A DNA stretch of 64,000 bases from Anastatus disparis (taxonomy: Eukaryota > Arthropoda > Insecta > Hymenoptera > Eupelmidae). Positions 1-11,780 of the stretch are shown here, in pieces; the stretch's first letter is position 1, and every line of letters starts with the position of its first letter. A program made the translations under genes and the position numbers. Below the pieces are notes generated by a model, which made no database searches, was not told the DNA's origin, and saw only the letters and a list, made by a program, of their open reading frames with translations. The DNA lies in contig JAFFSR010000136.1 in assembly GCA_017163975.1 (NCBI GenBank), positions 9,855,501-9,919,500 of the forward strand, written 5' to 3'.

Positions 1-752
1 AATGTATTAGCAAAGTTTTAGCTTACACTCGTGTCACTGCATACAAGCGTACACGTGAGAGTAAGGGATATATCGGCTTACAGGCGCTGCTCTTATCAAC
101 GTTTGCAGACTTATACATATACCACCTCTTGTTCTATATGAGAAAGACAAAGGAAAGAGCGTTGGATTTATTGTTCTGTCCTTTGCTTGTTATTGCAATG
201 CAACTCTTATCTTTTATAGCTATATATAGCTTTTACGAATCTATACGATGATACATACATGTGATATAGGTATATGTATATATAGGTATATATATAAAGG
301 TATCGCTAATAAGTAAACTGTCTAAATCCTTATTTTCTCGCTCACGAGCGATATAATTCCGACAAAACTTGCGCGCCGGTCATATCGCGCCTCGTGTGGC
401 AATGAGTATGTTCGTAGAAAACGACGCCCGATAACGTAGATCTCGTTTACCAGGTAAAGATGGATTTAAACAAAAATTTTTAACAAAAATGCTTGCTTAT
501 TTCTTCTCTGTGTATACTATCTTCCGTCGTTATTTTCTTAACGTTAAAGAACTAAGTATAGTATTAGAAGCGATAGATAATGAGGTTGACAAATAGATTA
601 TAAAAATTCATTACTTTGAAAACTAATAGATTTTAAAATAAAATTGTACGGGTTTCATACTATAAAATAAAAATAAATATTCGAAATATTGATAAAATTA
701 ATTTTTATTTTTTGTTATTTTTTGTGATACTATATATAAGATGTTTAAACGG
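1..752. other. Noncoding left edge
   Basis: No gene is supported here. Positions 1-470 are less AT-rich than what follows and contain TATA-type strings (about 230-300) and a CpG-containing patch near 340-450. The rest is A/T-rich. The open frames are short and low in complexity. Confidence 0.5.
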
Positions 753-959
753 AGGTTGTCAGTGGCTCACTCAGTAGAGCGATAGATTCTTAATCTCAAG
801 CTTCTGAGTTCGAATCCCGCTCTCGGCGGCCGAATGATAAAAGCACCGCTGTACGTTCACATGTGCTTTGTTCACAAACACACTGAAACACCTTCGTCAC
901 TAATTAGCATCGTTATAATAGCATAAATATATTGACGTTAAATGAATTTTAAAAAAAAA
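753..959 (+). mobile_element. tRNA-Lys-like SINE, copy 1
   Basis: The 5' part looks like a tRNA. It has an A-box-like D arm (TGGCTCACTCAGTAGAGC, about 763-780), an anticodon-arm-like stretch (TTCTTAATCTCA) that resembles tRNA-Lys(CTT), and a good B box (GAGTTCGAATCCC, about 806-818). The acceptor stem does not close, so it is not a working tRNA gene. A non-tRNA body follows: AAGCACCGCTGTAC, then ACATGTGCTTTGTTCACAAA, then AGCATAAATAT and GACGTTAAAT. It ends in an A run at about 951-959. The same head and body recur at 31600, which shows that this is a dispersed SINE. Such elements are transcribed by RNA polymerase III and moved by LINE enzymes in trans. No clear target-site duplication was found. 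Confidence 0.85.
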
Positions 960-1123
960 CCCTTTGGTAATTTCTATTATAATTATAAACCCAATTTTTT
1001 TTCAATAAGAAAATTTATAAGATCAAATCAAACGTATTTTAATAAGGAAATATAATTTTAAAAATTATAAACAATTTCAGAGTGAAAGTATTTTGAGATT
1101 ATTCTGTAAAAATGAAAAAGTAA

Positions 1124-1240
1124 ATCCCACTTGTGATGAGAGAGTATACACTGTTTCAAAGTCAAAATCCGTTCGCTAATTGAAAAAATTGATGGGTTTT
1201 GACCTAAAAACAGTGTGTATTCACTCATTGCAAGTGGGAT
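1124..1240. mobile_element. Foldback MITE-like palindrome
   Basis: The two ends are ATCCCACTTG and CAAGTGGGAT, exact inverted repeats. Similarity continues inward: the left arm has a GTATACACTGTTT stretch and the right arm has AAACAGTGTGTAT. Near the centre, GTCAAAATCC pairs with GGGTTTTGAC. Almost the whole 117 bp can therefore fold into one imperfect hairpin with a loop of about 25 nt around AATTGAAAAAATT. This is typical of a foldback element or MITE. It carries no coding capacity, and no second copy is present in the window. Confidence 0.7.
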
Positions 1241-2700
1241 TGATTCAATTTTTTTTTTTATTTATTTTTAGAAGAAAGCTTTATCGAATTTGACGTTTAA
1301 ACTTAATTTCATGTTAAAAAAAAGTAAGTAAAATAAGTTACTGTAATTTTATTATTATAGTTCACCTAATTTATTTTTGGAGCGAATAATTCGTGTTCAT
1401 CAAAATTATAAATTAATATCAATAAAATAATGAAGCATGACTTTAGCATCAATATTCCTTAATGCCTCCGGTATGGTACCCTGTGTATATGTAATTGCCG
1501 TTTTAGGAAACTTAAAATAGTTTTGATAATATCTATATAGTATCGGGATATTCTATTTTTCATTGTTTCCTTATTACTTGCATCTTCCCTAGGTAGAAAC
1601 TTTTGTATACGAATCAATTATAATTCATTACAGTATAAATAAATGTACTAACTTTTTGTTATATATTTTTTTTGCAATTATTTTTCTTATTTCACCAGCA
1701 ACCTACACAAATCTTTTCAAATTTAGAATCTATATTAAAAAAAACATTATTTAATTTTTCATCAAATCTTTATGGATTTTAAACTAGTTATAAATCAATA
1801 TAAGAAAAGTCTCCAGAAAATAAATTTCTTCGTAAAAGTCCAAACAAAGGTAGATTTATTCCATATTTTTTTCCTCATTTCCTTGACTAACTGTTCTATC
1901 TAAATTAAAATTCCAAAAATTGACTTAAATTATCAACTTTCTGAATGTATTTTTTTTTTAAATTACAAATTTTAATTCAATCTGGCCCGGTGGTCCTATG
2001 AACTGTAACGATATCCCTAAATATTCTTTAAATAATCTTTGGAATCCATTGTATTATTTGATAAAAAATTCAATTGTAAAATATTCTTTAATTTTTATTG
2101 AATTTAAAATAGCATAAATTTCGTTCAATGCAGATTAGCCTTGGATAATAATGGAAACTTTCTTATTGTATAAAATTTTTAGTATAATCTTTATTGTAAA
2201 CAATTCATTTTTCATTGGCTATATAATTTAACGATTTTAAAAATAAATTCATAAACCGAGATAAGCTGTCTTTAATATTTCATTTTTTTTATATTGCATT
2301 TTTATATATAATACTTTTTTGCATAATAAAACTTTGACAAACCCTTTTATAGGGATTCATAATATTTTTATAGTTGACTCTAGTAACACTATTATATACA
2401 CTGTTAATCTTTATAAAAATAAAATATAGCAAAATTCATTTTTTTAATTATTTTTTTAAGCTTTGACCTATAGATTAAAAAAACTTTCTATCTCATACAG
2501 ATTATATTTGATAGCTAATTACCTTTTTGCATACTGAAATCGAATAATGTCTCATCTAATGAATCATAATTTACAAAACAAATATTTATTTGTAATTATT
2601 AAAAACAATAAAATATTAAAATTAAAAAAAACTTTTTTCTTTTAAGGTCACAGATGTAAAGTCAACGATCCTTTTGAATATTTGTATTTGTTAAGTTTAG
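1241..2700. other. AT-rich, nothing identified
   Basis: This is A/T-rich DNA with homopolymer runs. No open frame, splice-site pair or repeat of note was seen. Confidence 0.6.
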
Positions 2701-3080
2701 TCTAGGTCGCTCTCTATGTACATGGGGACTTTGCTTTGATTTACTCTTTTTTAAAGAGAGAGAGAGAGAGAAAAGGGCGGAGGGGGAAGTCCCGTGTGGG
2801 CGGTAAGCCATGGCGTGTCATATAACTCTATGTATAGCGTGCACTCTATGGAAATTGACAAAGGCGCGCTAGCACATCCGTGATTAAAGCCGGCGCTTGC
2901 CCGAGGATAATGCACCATTGTGTTCCGTTTCCAGCTGTAGTCCCACTTCCTGATAAATTAAAATTTACCGACACACACGTACACATATATCGTACACTTA
3001 TAAAGTATGTATACGTAATTTTTATGTCACTAATCATCACCCCTTTGCCTTCAATGGATCCCTACAATTTTTTTTTCTAT
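2700..3080. promoter_or_regulatory. Higher-GC island with GA repeat
   Basis: A GA microsatellite (about 2754-2771) is followed by G-rich DNA and CpG-containing sequence. GA repeats are binding sites for GAGA-type factors in insects, so a regulatory role is possible but inferred. On the - strand a splice-acceptor-like TTATCAG at 2950-2956 precedes a 21-codon frame (2949 down to a stop at 2884) that starts EVGLQLETEHNG. It is too short to call an exon. The longer - strand open frame over 2846-3040 has no homology that I can recognise. Confidence 0.3.
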
Positions 3081-3656
3081 TCTTCTTAGTTGTCTTATAG
3101 ATGATAATTTTCAAGATTTCACTTTGGTTACAAAATATATAATTTTTCTTTTATTGTTAATTGAATAGAAGGACATAGATAAAAAACAACTTTTGAAGGA
3201 ACGTTCTCATAAAAATAGAAAGAAAAGAATATCATTGTTTGTATATGAGAACTTTTACACTACGAGTAATGTTTGTTTACGTTGTGTTGACAAATTTTAT
3301 ACATAACTTATAATTAAAAATATATCCACTCTAGCTATCATTATGTGCTGTAAAATTTCTAAAAATGGCCAATTTTTTATAAACTTTTTTTAAAAATTAA
3401 CTTTTTCCATTAAGTATCAAAATGAGTACGTATATATCAAAATCTCTTTTCATTCATGTCATCTTAATAATCGAGAAGAAATGAATATTGAAGATAAAAT
3501 TCAATTATATAAATACGAAATATTTCTTCCTAATCAATATTCACAATAATAAGAAAAAGAATCGATAAATTATTGAGAACTTGCTCAAAAATCAATACCA
3601 TAGATCTCGAACTACTTTTCAAAATAGCTTATTAAAAAAAATTGACATTAACGATC
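3081..3656. other. AT-rich, nothing identified
   Basis: A/T-rich sequence with no supported feature. Confidence 0.6.
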
Positions 3657-4002
3657 AACATCAGCTTGCGCATTCGGTCGTTATATTCTCCCGTATACAC
3701 ATGAAATCGAAAGGTTTCTGACATGTCGCAATTCAATTATCGTGGGGGTTTATCAACCGAGCGTGTGCTTCTATGCGCGTAATAACAATTATTATTCGGT
3801 ATGTGTGTATATATGTGTATACGTATAAAGGTCCACTTGGACCTCTCTCTCCTGGCTCATTATTCGCTCAATGCGCATAACGGCGTTGGTAGTCCGTGAA
3901 AACGATATATCGCCAATTACCACGAGGTCGCGAAATCTCTTCTCTCATTCTCTGTCTTTCTCTTTCTCTCTATCTTTTTATTCCATACCCTATAGATACA
4001 GT
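3657..4002. promoter_or_regulatory. Island with CT tract and splice acceptor
   Basis: This stretch has more CpG and less A/T than its flanks. TATA-like strings occur near 3805-3830. A long pyrimidine tract runs from about 3937 to 3990 and ends in CCCTATAG, so the AG at 3994-3995 would make a strong 3' splice site on the + strand. The tract could equally be a plain CT-rich regulatory element. It leads directly into the open frame that begins at 4003. Confidence 0.35.
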
Positions 4003-4158
4003 ATGATCTTATCGGACATTATACCGCCGTTCAACTTTCTGATTGCGGAGCAGCGGCAGCAGCAACGCAATCTGAGACTTGGTATTATTGCTTCTCTCTT
4101 ACTATCTCTTCTCCCATTCTTTGGTATTGCATCTGTTGTTATCGGTCGAGCTCGATAA
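4003..4158 (+). CDS. Possible small membrane protein or exon, unassigned
   Basis: An ATG lies eight bases after the acceptor-like AG at 3995 and opens a 51-codon frame that ends in TGA/TAA-rich sequence at 4158. The peptide starts MILSDIIPPFNFLIAEQR and has a short Gln/Arg-rich stretch at residues 16-22. A hydrophobic segment follows at about residues 27-48 (IIASLLLSLLPFFGIASVVIG). The same frame extends upstream to an ATG at 3871, but that part is only translated CT tract. I do not recognise a family. It could be a short membrane peptide, a terminal exon, or a chance frame inside a regulatory island. Confidence 0.2.
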   Translation: MILSDIIPPFNFLIAEQRQQQRNLRLGIIASLLLSLLPFFGIASVVIGRAR

Positions 4159-4170
4159 GGTTAATGGGAA

Positions 4171-5538
4171 TTTAATTGTTTTCTTGCATAAAATGGGAAT
4201 TTCGATCGTGCTTTCTATGACTTATGCGCGAGATAAGTTGAAAAAATATCTCGCAATAATTTCAATGAAAATTATATAAATAATAGTAAATATCTTTATT
4301 ATTTCATCCATTGCATATATGTTTAATAGTAGAAAAATTTACAATAAAATTTTGTAAAAAGTTTTAATTGAATTAACAGTAAAGCATTAGTGTCAATTAA
4401 AATTATTATGAATTAAAGGAAAAGAAAATTATAAAAATTTTTATAATCAGTTTGTAATGTTTAATTAAATTTTTTTATCTCAAAGAAATATACGCAGGTA
4501 AGATTAATATGATTCATCGCGTTTGATTCATCACACTTGAATTGATAATACTTATCGGGAAATAACATACAAGACCTACGAAGAGATTATAAGCTTATTG
4601 ATTTCTGTATAAAAATTATAAATAAATCTTGTAACATAAAAGAATAATTTCGTAATACTAAAATATTTTTCTATCGTAAATCACGAGTAAATAGATTTTG
4701 CTTTTTTATCATTCCAAATCAATTATATACATTCCTGAGTATGTAAATTTTGCAAATGTAAGCCGGATATTGATCAAGAGATGATTTTTAGAAAGTTTAA
4801 GTGAAATGGAATATCAATCTTTTATCTCTATTTATTTTTTAAAAGATTATACAGTTTTTTAGATTTTATCTAAAAATATCTTGTATGTATTTTATTAAAT
4901 CAATTTTCCAAAATAGAAATTGAAATTTTCACACTTTTGAAGAATTTTGATTTAAATTTTATATGGAAAAATTTGTGTTGATTTTCTTTATTAACAATTA
5001 GCAATAAAATTGATATTTGAAAATAATTGATAAAACTTGTCAGTTTATAGTACCATTTTTATTTTAAAGTGTCAATCTGAAAATATTATAAAAACGGATT
5101 AGAAGGCGACGGGACTCAGATCGTCGACTTTACTATTAAAATATATATTTTTATTTCAATTATGATAAGATAATAACTTTCATTTGAAATTTTTAATCGA
5201 CTTTAAATTACTTGTCTAATAGAACCACTTTAATAAAAATTATATTTGATGACTTAAACCAAATTTATTGTGTTTTACTATATACAGTTATATTATATTC
5301 TTTTTTATTTTCAATTATATTAATTCTCTTAAAAATAATGAAAAAATAAACGGCAAATTATAGTATATGATTTGGTAAATTTTTAATCCTTTTGTATTAT
5401 ATTAAATTATATTGATCATTTTTTACAAAATATATTAATAACCTTTGTAAATATAACATTTATGTTCAATAAAGCTTTTATATATATATTACAAATAGTT
5501 TAGAAGATAAAATTACAGTTAAAAATAATGCATCAATT
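4171..5538. other. AT-rich, nothing identified
   Basis: A/T-rich DNA with scattered short open frames and no supported gene or repeat. Confidence 0.6.
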
Positions 5539-6436
5539 CCCTGGTAGAAAATGAAACGCTTTTTCTACCATTTTATGGCCATTTCTTTAAAGTGAAGAGC
5601 AGAAAATGGGAATGTTTTATGGCCATTATTTGAACTAATATGAAACGTTTTTTTCAACCTTCATAGTGCTAAAAAATGCTAATAAAATGTTGAGTCTGAT
5701 CCACTATTATTTGAATATAGATAGTTAACAGTAGAGTCTATCAAATTGTGCTCTAATTGATTACTATTAAGAATCATTTAAGGTTTTTTCTTGAAAGTTA
5801 TCATTAATCATTAATAGAATCACTTTTGTTAATATATTCGCGCGTATATTTTGAGTTGTGATCGGATTGTTAGAGGTTATTTTTAAACGATTAATCAAAT
5901 TTTCCATTTATTATTTTAAAAAACGATATTTTTATACTCGTTTCGTACTGCGTTTCATATTTTTATTTTAATAAAATTTAATATTATTTTTATTTTTATA
6001 AATTCCAATAAAAATAAACATTGACGAAGGAATGTGAATAAATACTAATCTATATTTTCTCGCCACGTGGCAAAAGTGAGGTTATGATTTTACCTATGAT
6101 CTGAAAAATTAAGGACTCATTACTAAAAAGTTATATAACTAGTCAAAAAAAGTTGTCCACAGTTTACCTAATTTTTAGATAGCTGTTACTGATTTTTTCT
6201 CTCCGTTTACTTAAAATGCGTATTTTTTTGGCTAAATACAAAAATTTTTAACAACATTTTTATATTAGCATTTTTTGCCTATAAGATGCTAACCAATATA
6301 TCAAAAAATTTGAGCTCTGCAGATTCAGCAAAAAATTGCCATTTATTCGCCAATATTGACATGACAAAATATTACTATTGACAATGGTCATAAATTGTTG
6401 TTTACACCATTTTTAATGTTCAAATTTCTACCAGGG
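5539..6436 (+). mobile_element. Non-autonomous DNA transposon, CCCTGG family, copy A
   Basis: The element begins CCCTGGTAGAAA and ends TTTCTACCAGGG, perfect 12-bp terminal inverted repeats. The bases outside are TT on both sides, which may be a 2-bp target duplication. Nearly the whole body recurs in inverse orientation at 25918-26714, and the ends recur in the short copy at 26943. Subterminal parts repeat the motifs TTATGGCCAT and AACGTTTTTT. No transposase frame is visible, so movement would need an enzyme from elsewhere. The family is not one I can name with certainty; the size, the inverted ends and the 2-bp flank suggest a Tc1/mariner-like or other cut-and-paste superfamily. Confidence 0.8.
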
Positions 6437-6499
6437 TTACGAAATTTTTAAATCCGAAATCCCAGTTGAAAATAATATATATAACGTCACTTAACCTAA

Positions 6500-6880
6500 A
6501 TAAGTGGATCGATGAGTTTTGATGGGTTAATGAGAGGATAGGCCAATATATCGATGGATCGATAAGTTAGATGGAGGGATCGATGGTACCTTGGATTAAT
6601 GAGTTGATGAGTGAACCGATGAGTTGATGGATGATCAGATGGATAGATTGTTCCTACCCTTCGACATATTAATCCATCAACCTAAAAACTTATCAATCCA
6701 CTCATGAACCCATCGACCTATCTATCAGTTCATTTCTGAATCTACCCTTCTGTCGACTTATTAACCCATTCGTTTATTAAGCTATTAAATCATCTACTCA
6801 ACCATCTTATCTTGCTGGTCATAGATCCCTCATTTGATCATAATTCGACTGACCACCCACCCATTGACTTATCCATTTAT
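6500..6880. repeat. Degenerate GATG/CATC repeat with inverted halves
   Basis: The left half (about 6500-6650) is built from loose repeats of GATGGATCGATGAG type. The right half (about 6655-6880) is built from the complementary type (CATCCATC, ACCCATCGACC). The block is therefore a large imperfect palindrome centred near 6650. Individual units are 4 bp based (GATG/GATC/GATA) and heavily diverged. The arrangement suggests an old inverted duplication of a simple repeat that could extrude as a hairpin. It carries no open frame. Confidence 0.6.
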
Positions 6881-7640
6881 GTCATAGCTCTCGTTGTGCG
6901 CTGTATATCTTTATTTCTATTTTTGCCTCTTAATGCGATGCTGAAATTTTGAAATGGTTCGACGTTTTACGCAAGTTGCGCGTAAAGTTTTTTCGTACAA
7001 CTAGTCCACATTTGTATGATCAGGTTTCCATACATGCACGATATAACAATGCATTTAATATTTAAATGTAGTCGATTGGTGAGTACGGTTTCAAAGCTTA
7101 AATTTCGTTTCCTGCCTTATAAATACAATCGATGATTCTTTAATATTAGAGATTATGTTTTCAATATAAATTGTGATCAACAGCTAATATTAAGTCATTT
7201 GTTAACCAGTTTTCCTATGTTCTTTTGTATAATTGAACCTGGCCAGTGACTGGCTACGTGACCATTTTAGATTGGTTAAATCTCTATCAAAGAACTATGT
7301 TGTCCATAGTAACCATTTTTATAACTTTCTTTTTTTGGAATCTTTTTTTTTTAATAATAAATCTTGTAAGTCTTATTCACTCACTGTATAAATTTCTTGA
7401 AATACTTATGTTTAAATCATACCTATTAGTCAACAGAGTCAGTTCCAGAAAATCTGTAAAAAGTAACGATAGGAAAAATATTTCTTACATCTCCATTAAA
7501 TGAATGATTTTCTTTAACATAATCCAATGATCTAGCATAGGATTTAAATTTTCAAGAAAATACAAGCCAAACAGGTATAGATATAAAATGAATAGATTGA
7601 CGGAAATGGTAATTCTGTAGAAAGTTCAAGTTGAAGGCAA
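6881..7640. other. Noncoding, minor palindromes only
   Basis: A short palindrome GCCAGTGACTGGC lies at 7242-7254 and a TTTACGC/GCGTAAA pair near 6966-6985. The + strand frame at 7246-7503 is a hydrophobic, low-complexity product of T-rich DNA and is not credible as a gene. Confidence 0.45.
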
Positions 7641-7821
7641 AGCCCGTGAATTATTGTTGGCGGTACTTTTGGGAACGCACGTGTGTATATACATATACAT
7701 ACGCATGTATTGCGTTTCGTATATATATTGGACAGTTTCTCGTATTCACCAAGCGACTCTCTTGAGAGATAAAATGAGAGAGAGAAAGAAAGAGTAAAAG
7801 GAGAGAAAGACATCGAGACTT
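7641..7821. promoter_or_regulatory. Island upstream of a possible exon
   Basis: Less A/T-rich than its flanks, with TATA-like alternation (7685-7730), an E-box-like CACGTG (7679-7684) and a GA-rich tract (7770-7812). It could be a promoter or 5' leader for the frame that starts at 7822. The evidence is compositional only. Confidence 0.3.
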
Positions 7822-7965
7822 ATGGGACTTCTCGTTGTCGTCGTCGTAAAAGCAAGTTTTGTACTCTCTTGGCCTGGCATGCTTAAACGCAACGGCAGCC
7901 AGCCACACGGGTACATTGACCTATGGGCAACGTCAGCGACTAAGAAACCTTGTCCTTCCACTTTG
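7822..7965 (+). CDS. Possible first coding exon with signal-like start, unassigned
   Basis: An ATG at 7822 opens a frame that reaches a consensus 5' splice site (TTTG|GTAAGA) after exactly 48 codons. The peptide begins MGLLVVVVVKASFVLSW, hydrophobic like a signal peptide, and continues with GSQPHGYIDLW and CPSTL. The run of Val comes from a GTC/GTT triplet repeat, which weakens the argument. The frame also stays open well past the donor, to 8250, so the exon boundary is not forced by a stop. No family is recognised. It may be a genuine exon of a secreted protein or only a chance frame in a higher-GC regulatory island. Confidence 0.22.
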
Positions 7966-8401
7966 GTAAGATCGAGATTGAACGCGTGCTTATTTCGTGA
8001 GCTTCTTCAGCTTCAGCTCACGGTTCGTACCATCCTCGTCAACAACGACCCTCTTCTTCGTATGTATTCTGTATTGCATTCTTTTTCTTTTTCTTTACTG
8101 ATATTCCCTCTCTCTCTCTTTTTTTCTTTCATTTTTTTATTCACCTACACGTTTGACGTGAGCTTATATCTTTTTCAAGTCCCTTTACAACGATATTCGT
8201 TAAAAACAATCTTGTTGAAAAATATTAAACATTCAAATTGTACTGGATAACTTATTGTTTATAAAACAACTTATATACATGGGGTATTTTTTAGTATAAT
8301 TTTAATTATGAAAATCATAAATATGGATGTTGATTTTTATTATGAAAATTGGCTCTTGCAAAATACATGATTTGTAATAATAATATAATTTAAGATTTGT
8401 A
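7966..8401. other. Noncoding, CT-rich then AT-rich
   Basis: A mixed region (to about 8060) grades into pyrimidine-rich and then A/T-rich sequence. No feature is supported beyond the donor-like GTAAGA at 7966. Confidence 0.4.
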
Positions 8402-8659
8402 CACTGTAAAAAATTTTGTGTGATTCGTGAAATTTTATTTTGTACAAATATTTTTGTATTAAAATTTTACGAACATGTTTGTAAAATCAACACAAAAAAT
8501 TTTGTAATTTAAAAATATATGTGTACTTTTTGTAGAATTAACACACGGAGTTTGTAAATTTTACAAACATGTGTGTACTTATTAATTTTAACACAAAAAA
8601 AATTGTATTTCATCTCTAACACTTATGTGTGTTAAAATTACAAATTTTTTTTCACTGTG
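8402..8659. mobile_element. TA-flanked MITE
   Basis: The left end reads CACTGTAAAAAATTTTGTGT. The right end reads ACAAATTTTTTTTCACTGTG, whose reverse complement is CACAGTGAAAAAAAATTTGT, so the ends are imperfect inverted repeats. TA lies just outside both ends (8400-8401 and 8660-8661), the target duplication expected for Tc1/mariner-type elements. The interior is filled with variants of ACACAAAAAATTTTGT and of TTACAAACATGTGTGTAC in both orientations, giving several possible stems. There is no coding capacity. Confidence 0.7.
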
Positions 8660-8661
8660 TA

Positions 8662-10380
8662 GGAAATTTTTTTTTTATTTCAATACATCAGAATGCTTAT
8701 TATTACACATAACAATAATTCATATTTTCAAAAATTACTATTATCAAGAGCTGGCGAAATATTAAGATAATTAGGAAAAAATTTAAAGAAAGACCAAAAA
8801 AAGTATAATTCCCCTTTTTATCAAGAATAAACAAATAACATAAAACACCGTTAAAGACGTAATAAAAAAATAAAAACTGCTTAATCTTTTTCACAAAGCT
8901 CATTTTAATCCTTTACGTACAATTTATTACCTCCCGTATAAAGTTAATTTTAATAATACATAAATATATTGCGGATTTTAAATACAAATAACGAAAATTT
9001 TGTCAGTTATGTCAGCTTTAAATTTTCTATAAAAACAAGTATATGAAGCTTATATTTCAGCGGTCCGTCTTTTATGTTTGGACGTGTCGTATAGCTTGAA
9101 GTAAATTCAAATGCAAATTTTTTCGTTATCAGTCTTATGCATTTCCCTAGATAGTTTTATACAAATAAATGGGTTTTATATGTATATATAATACACAAAG
9201 ACATACTTTCAAAGTAATAGATTCTGTGCTAGATAGCAAAAAAAATTTTCCTGGACAATATAAGGTAATTAAGCGCAGAATGGGATAGAAGATTTTCAAG
9301 TTTATTTTTTTCATTCATTCGAAGATGATGAGCTAATTTGCAATTAAATTTTTTCATTATGCTCGATTAATTTCCGCTATCTTAAAGTCTAAATTGCCGA
9401 GCGCTTATTCTACTTGCATTTATAATTGCACCTTTTAAAAAGTTTTCCACGTGCTGCTGTACCCACTTCTGAATTACAAAGAGCTCGTGCAAATTACAAC
9501 AATAGATATATATATATTCGTGCCGATCGAGGACATTTATAATACAACGGTTAAATTACATAATTGTTAAAGATTATTATTCTGTTAATTTCCTTTTTCT
9601 ATAAATTGAATGATTTTTATGCAACTTTATTGTATAATAGAATAAACAATATTTTATTTACATTCATAGATTTGTTAATATTTTGTATATTTTAATATAA
9701 TTCCTGCTAACATCAAACTACAAAAATGTCGTATTTCTGATATTTTTTTTATTTAATTAAAGTAAAAATTATGTTTAACACATTTAATGACGGATATAAT
9801 TATTATCTAAGTAAGTGACATTCTCTAAACTAAAATAATATATATCTGACTATGCAAATAGAAATTTTGATGCAAGAGGTTTGTGAATACAATTATTAAA
9901 ACACTTTATAACACTAAAGTTATTTTGTTATTTAGTAATAACATTGTTTTGCCATTTTGATGAAGTTACTGTTATACGCTATCTAAAGTTGAATTAATGA
10001 AATTTTCGTGCAATTAGTGAGCATTCACTGATTGCAATGAAACTTTATTAATGCAACAACTTTATTATATTAAAAAGTGATTTAAATCGCGTTATTAGAT
10101 ATTTAATTATCAATTACAACTTCGTCAAGATTTTTAATTATAAAATAAAATCTTTAGTAATTATCTTCAACGAATCTTTCTATGAATCTTATTTTTGCTG
10201 AAATCGGTCATTTGTTTATTACTACAATATTCGAGAAATAATTTGTTTTCAAATAAATGAATTTACATTGAAATTAAATTATTTAGTAAATTACTGCTTA
10301 AACGAAGCTAATTATTTTAAATATTAAATCTTTGTATAAAAGTAAAAATGAAATAATAATTAAAAAAAATAATAGAAAAA
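8662..10380. other. AT-rich, nothing identified
   Basis: A/T-rich DNA with no supported feature. A slightly less A/T-rich patch lies at about 9370-9530. Confidence 0.6.
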
Positions 10381-11780
10381 TAAATTGCGCCCCTTTAGTA
10401 TCTGCTTTTTTCTTAATACCGATAAATTGTGCCTTCTGTCGCTACTGTTGCACTGTTGCGCGCAATTCAGAAATGCCTGTTAGAATGAGGAAACGGACAA
10501 AGGAAATGAGGCATTCCAAGTGGGCTGCTGCCTTTCTGTAGTCCCCAGTAGTTTCAAAAGAGAGAAAAGCAGTGGCGCTTACGAACAAGAAGAAGAAAAG
10601 AAAAAAAAAGGAAAGAGTCCCTTGAGTAGATAATGGAATTCCTCCAACTCTTTCTCTTTTCTATCTTTCTCTTAATACTTATGTAGGCGCCAGCATAGCT
10701 CTTCTTCGTTATTTTTCCCCCTATACGAACCGTATAGGTAAATAAGATGAAAATCCCATTCGCTCGACTTACCGCGCGTTTCAATTAGTCATTGAAATCG
10801 AAAAATCGATTCCTTCATCTCTATGTAAACATCGAAGCGATAATTCGAAGTTGTCCTACATTCTAACGTACAATATAAAATATATATATCTATATGTCGA
10901 CCGTAGTTCGGAAAATTGCTCATTAGCCGTGTAATTACTGAGTCTCCGGAGAATCTTCTTCTCTCTGCTGCTGCTGCTGTGGTTTACCTCGACAAATTTT
11001 TTTTTCATTCTTTTCCTTTCTCCTCTTTCATCTGCTCTCTTTTTTTTATATCATCTTTTCCACTGTGTACTAGAGGAACGAACGCGCTTAGTGCATAATA
11101 TTGATCATCCCAGCTCAAGGTAGAAAAAAAAAGAGAAGCAAAGGAAATTAACGGCACAAAAAAATGATGAAAAATGAACAAAGAATTGATGCGATTGATT
11201 AAAAATTTAATAACTATTCGTGTGGTTATATGTTGAATAGAGTTTTAGTATGGTATATAGGAAAAGCTTTCATCTGTCTTTTCTCCCTCGGCTAAAAGTG
11301 GAAAAGGAACAAGAGAGAGAGAAAGAAAAAAAGACAAAGACATCGTTATAGATCAAGCGGAGTACATCGTGCACTCTAGAGAATACACGTATATACATAC
11401 ATATTGGTTGAACGATGAAATTACAGGGTCGAAGAGGGAAGAAAGAAAAAAAAAGAGGAAGTAAAGAAGGAAAGAGCTTGGGCGAGTTGCCCGCACGTAA
11501 CTTTGCCAGCTGTGCTACTACACATTCTATATCGCCGCCTCTAACGAAGAGTAGCATATATCATTTCACGCCACCCTGAAAAGTAGCACATTTTAAAATC
11601 TTCTAACGAAAAGTAACGCATTCCAAAAACTACCACGAAAACTAGAACGCTTCGTCGTTAACTCATCGTAGGACGTTGTTAAAATGTGTTGTTCTTCAAA
11701 GTACCAGTCATAACGTGACAATTCAAATGCGCTAGTCTTCAAGACAAAGAGTGGCAAATGTACTGATCTTTGTCGCAAGT
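10381..11780. promoter_or_regulatory. Cluster of higher-GC islands with GA/CT tracts
   Basis: Three patches (10390-10800, 10900-11100, 11270-11780) have GA/CT tracts and CpGs. One holds a CTG run (CTGCTGCTGCTG, 10967-10978). In 11540-11680 a loose unit of the type AACGAAAAGTAACGCATT recurs about three to four times with drift. The frames across this stretch are low-complexity on both strands. Regulatory function is inference. Confidence 0.3.

Noticed and set aside
753..830. A functional tRNA-Lys gene
   Set aside because: The D, anticodon and T arms are recognisable but the acceptor stem does not close, and the downstream body recurs at 31600. It is a SINE.
10967..10978. CTG repeat as a coding poly-Leu/poly-Ala tract
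   Set aside because: Only four units, and the surrounding frame is CT-tract translation.
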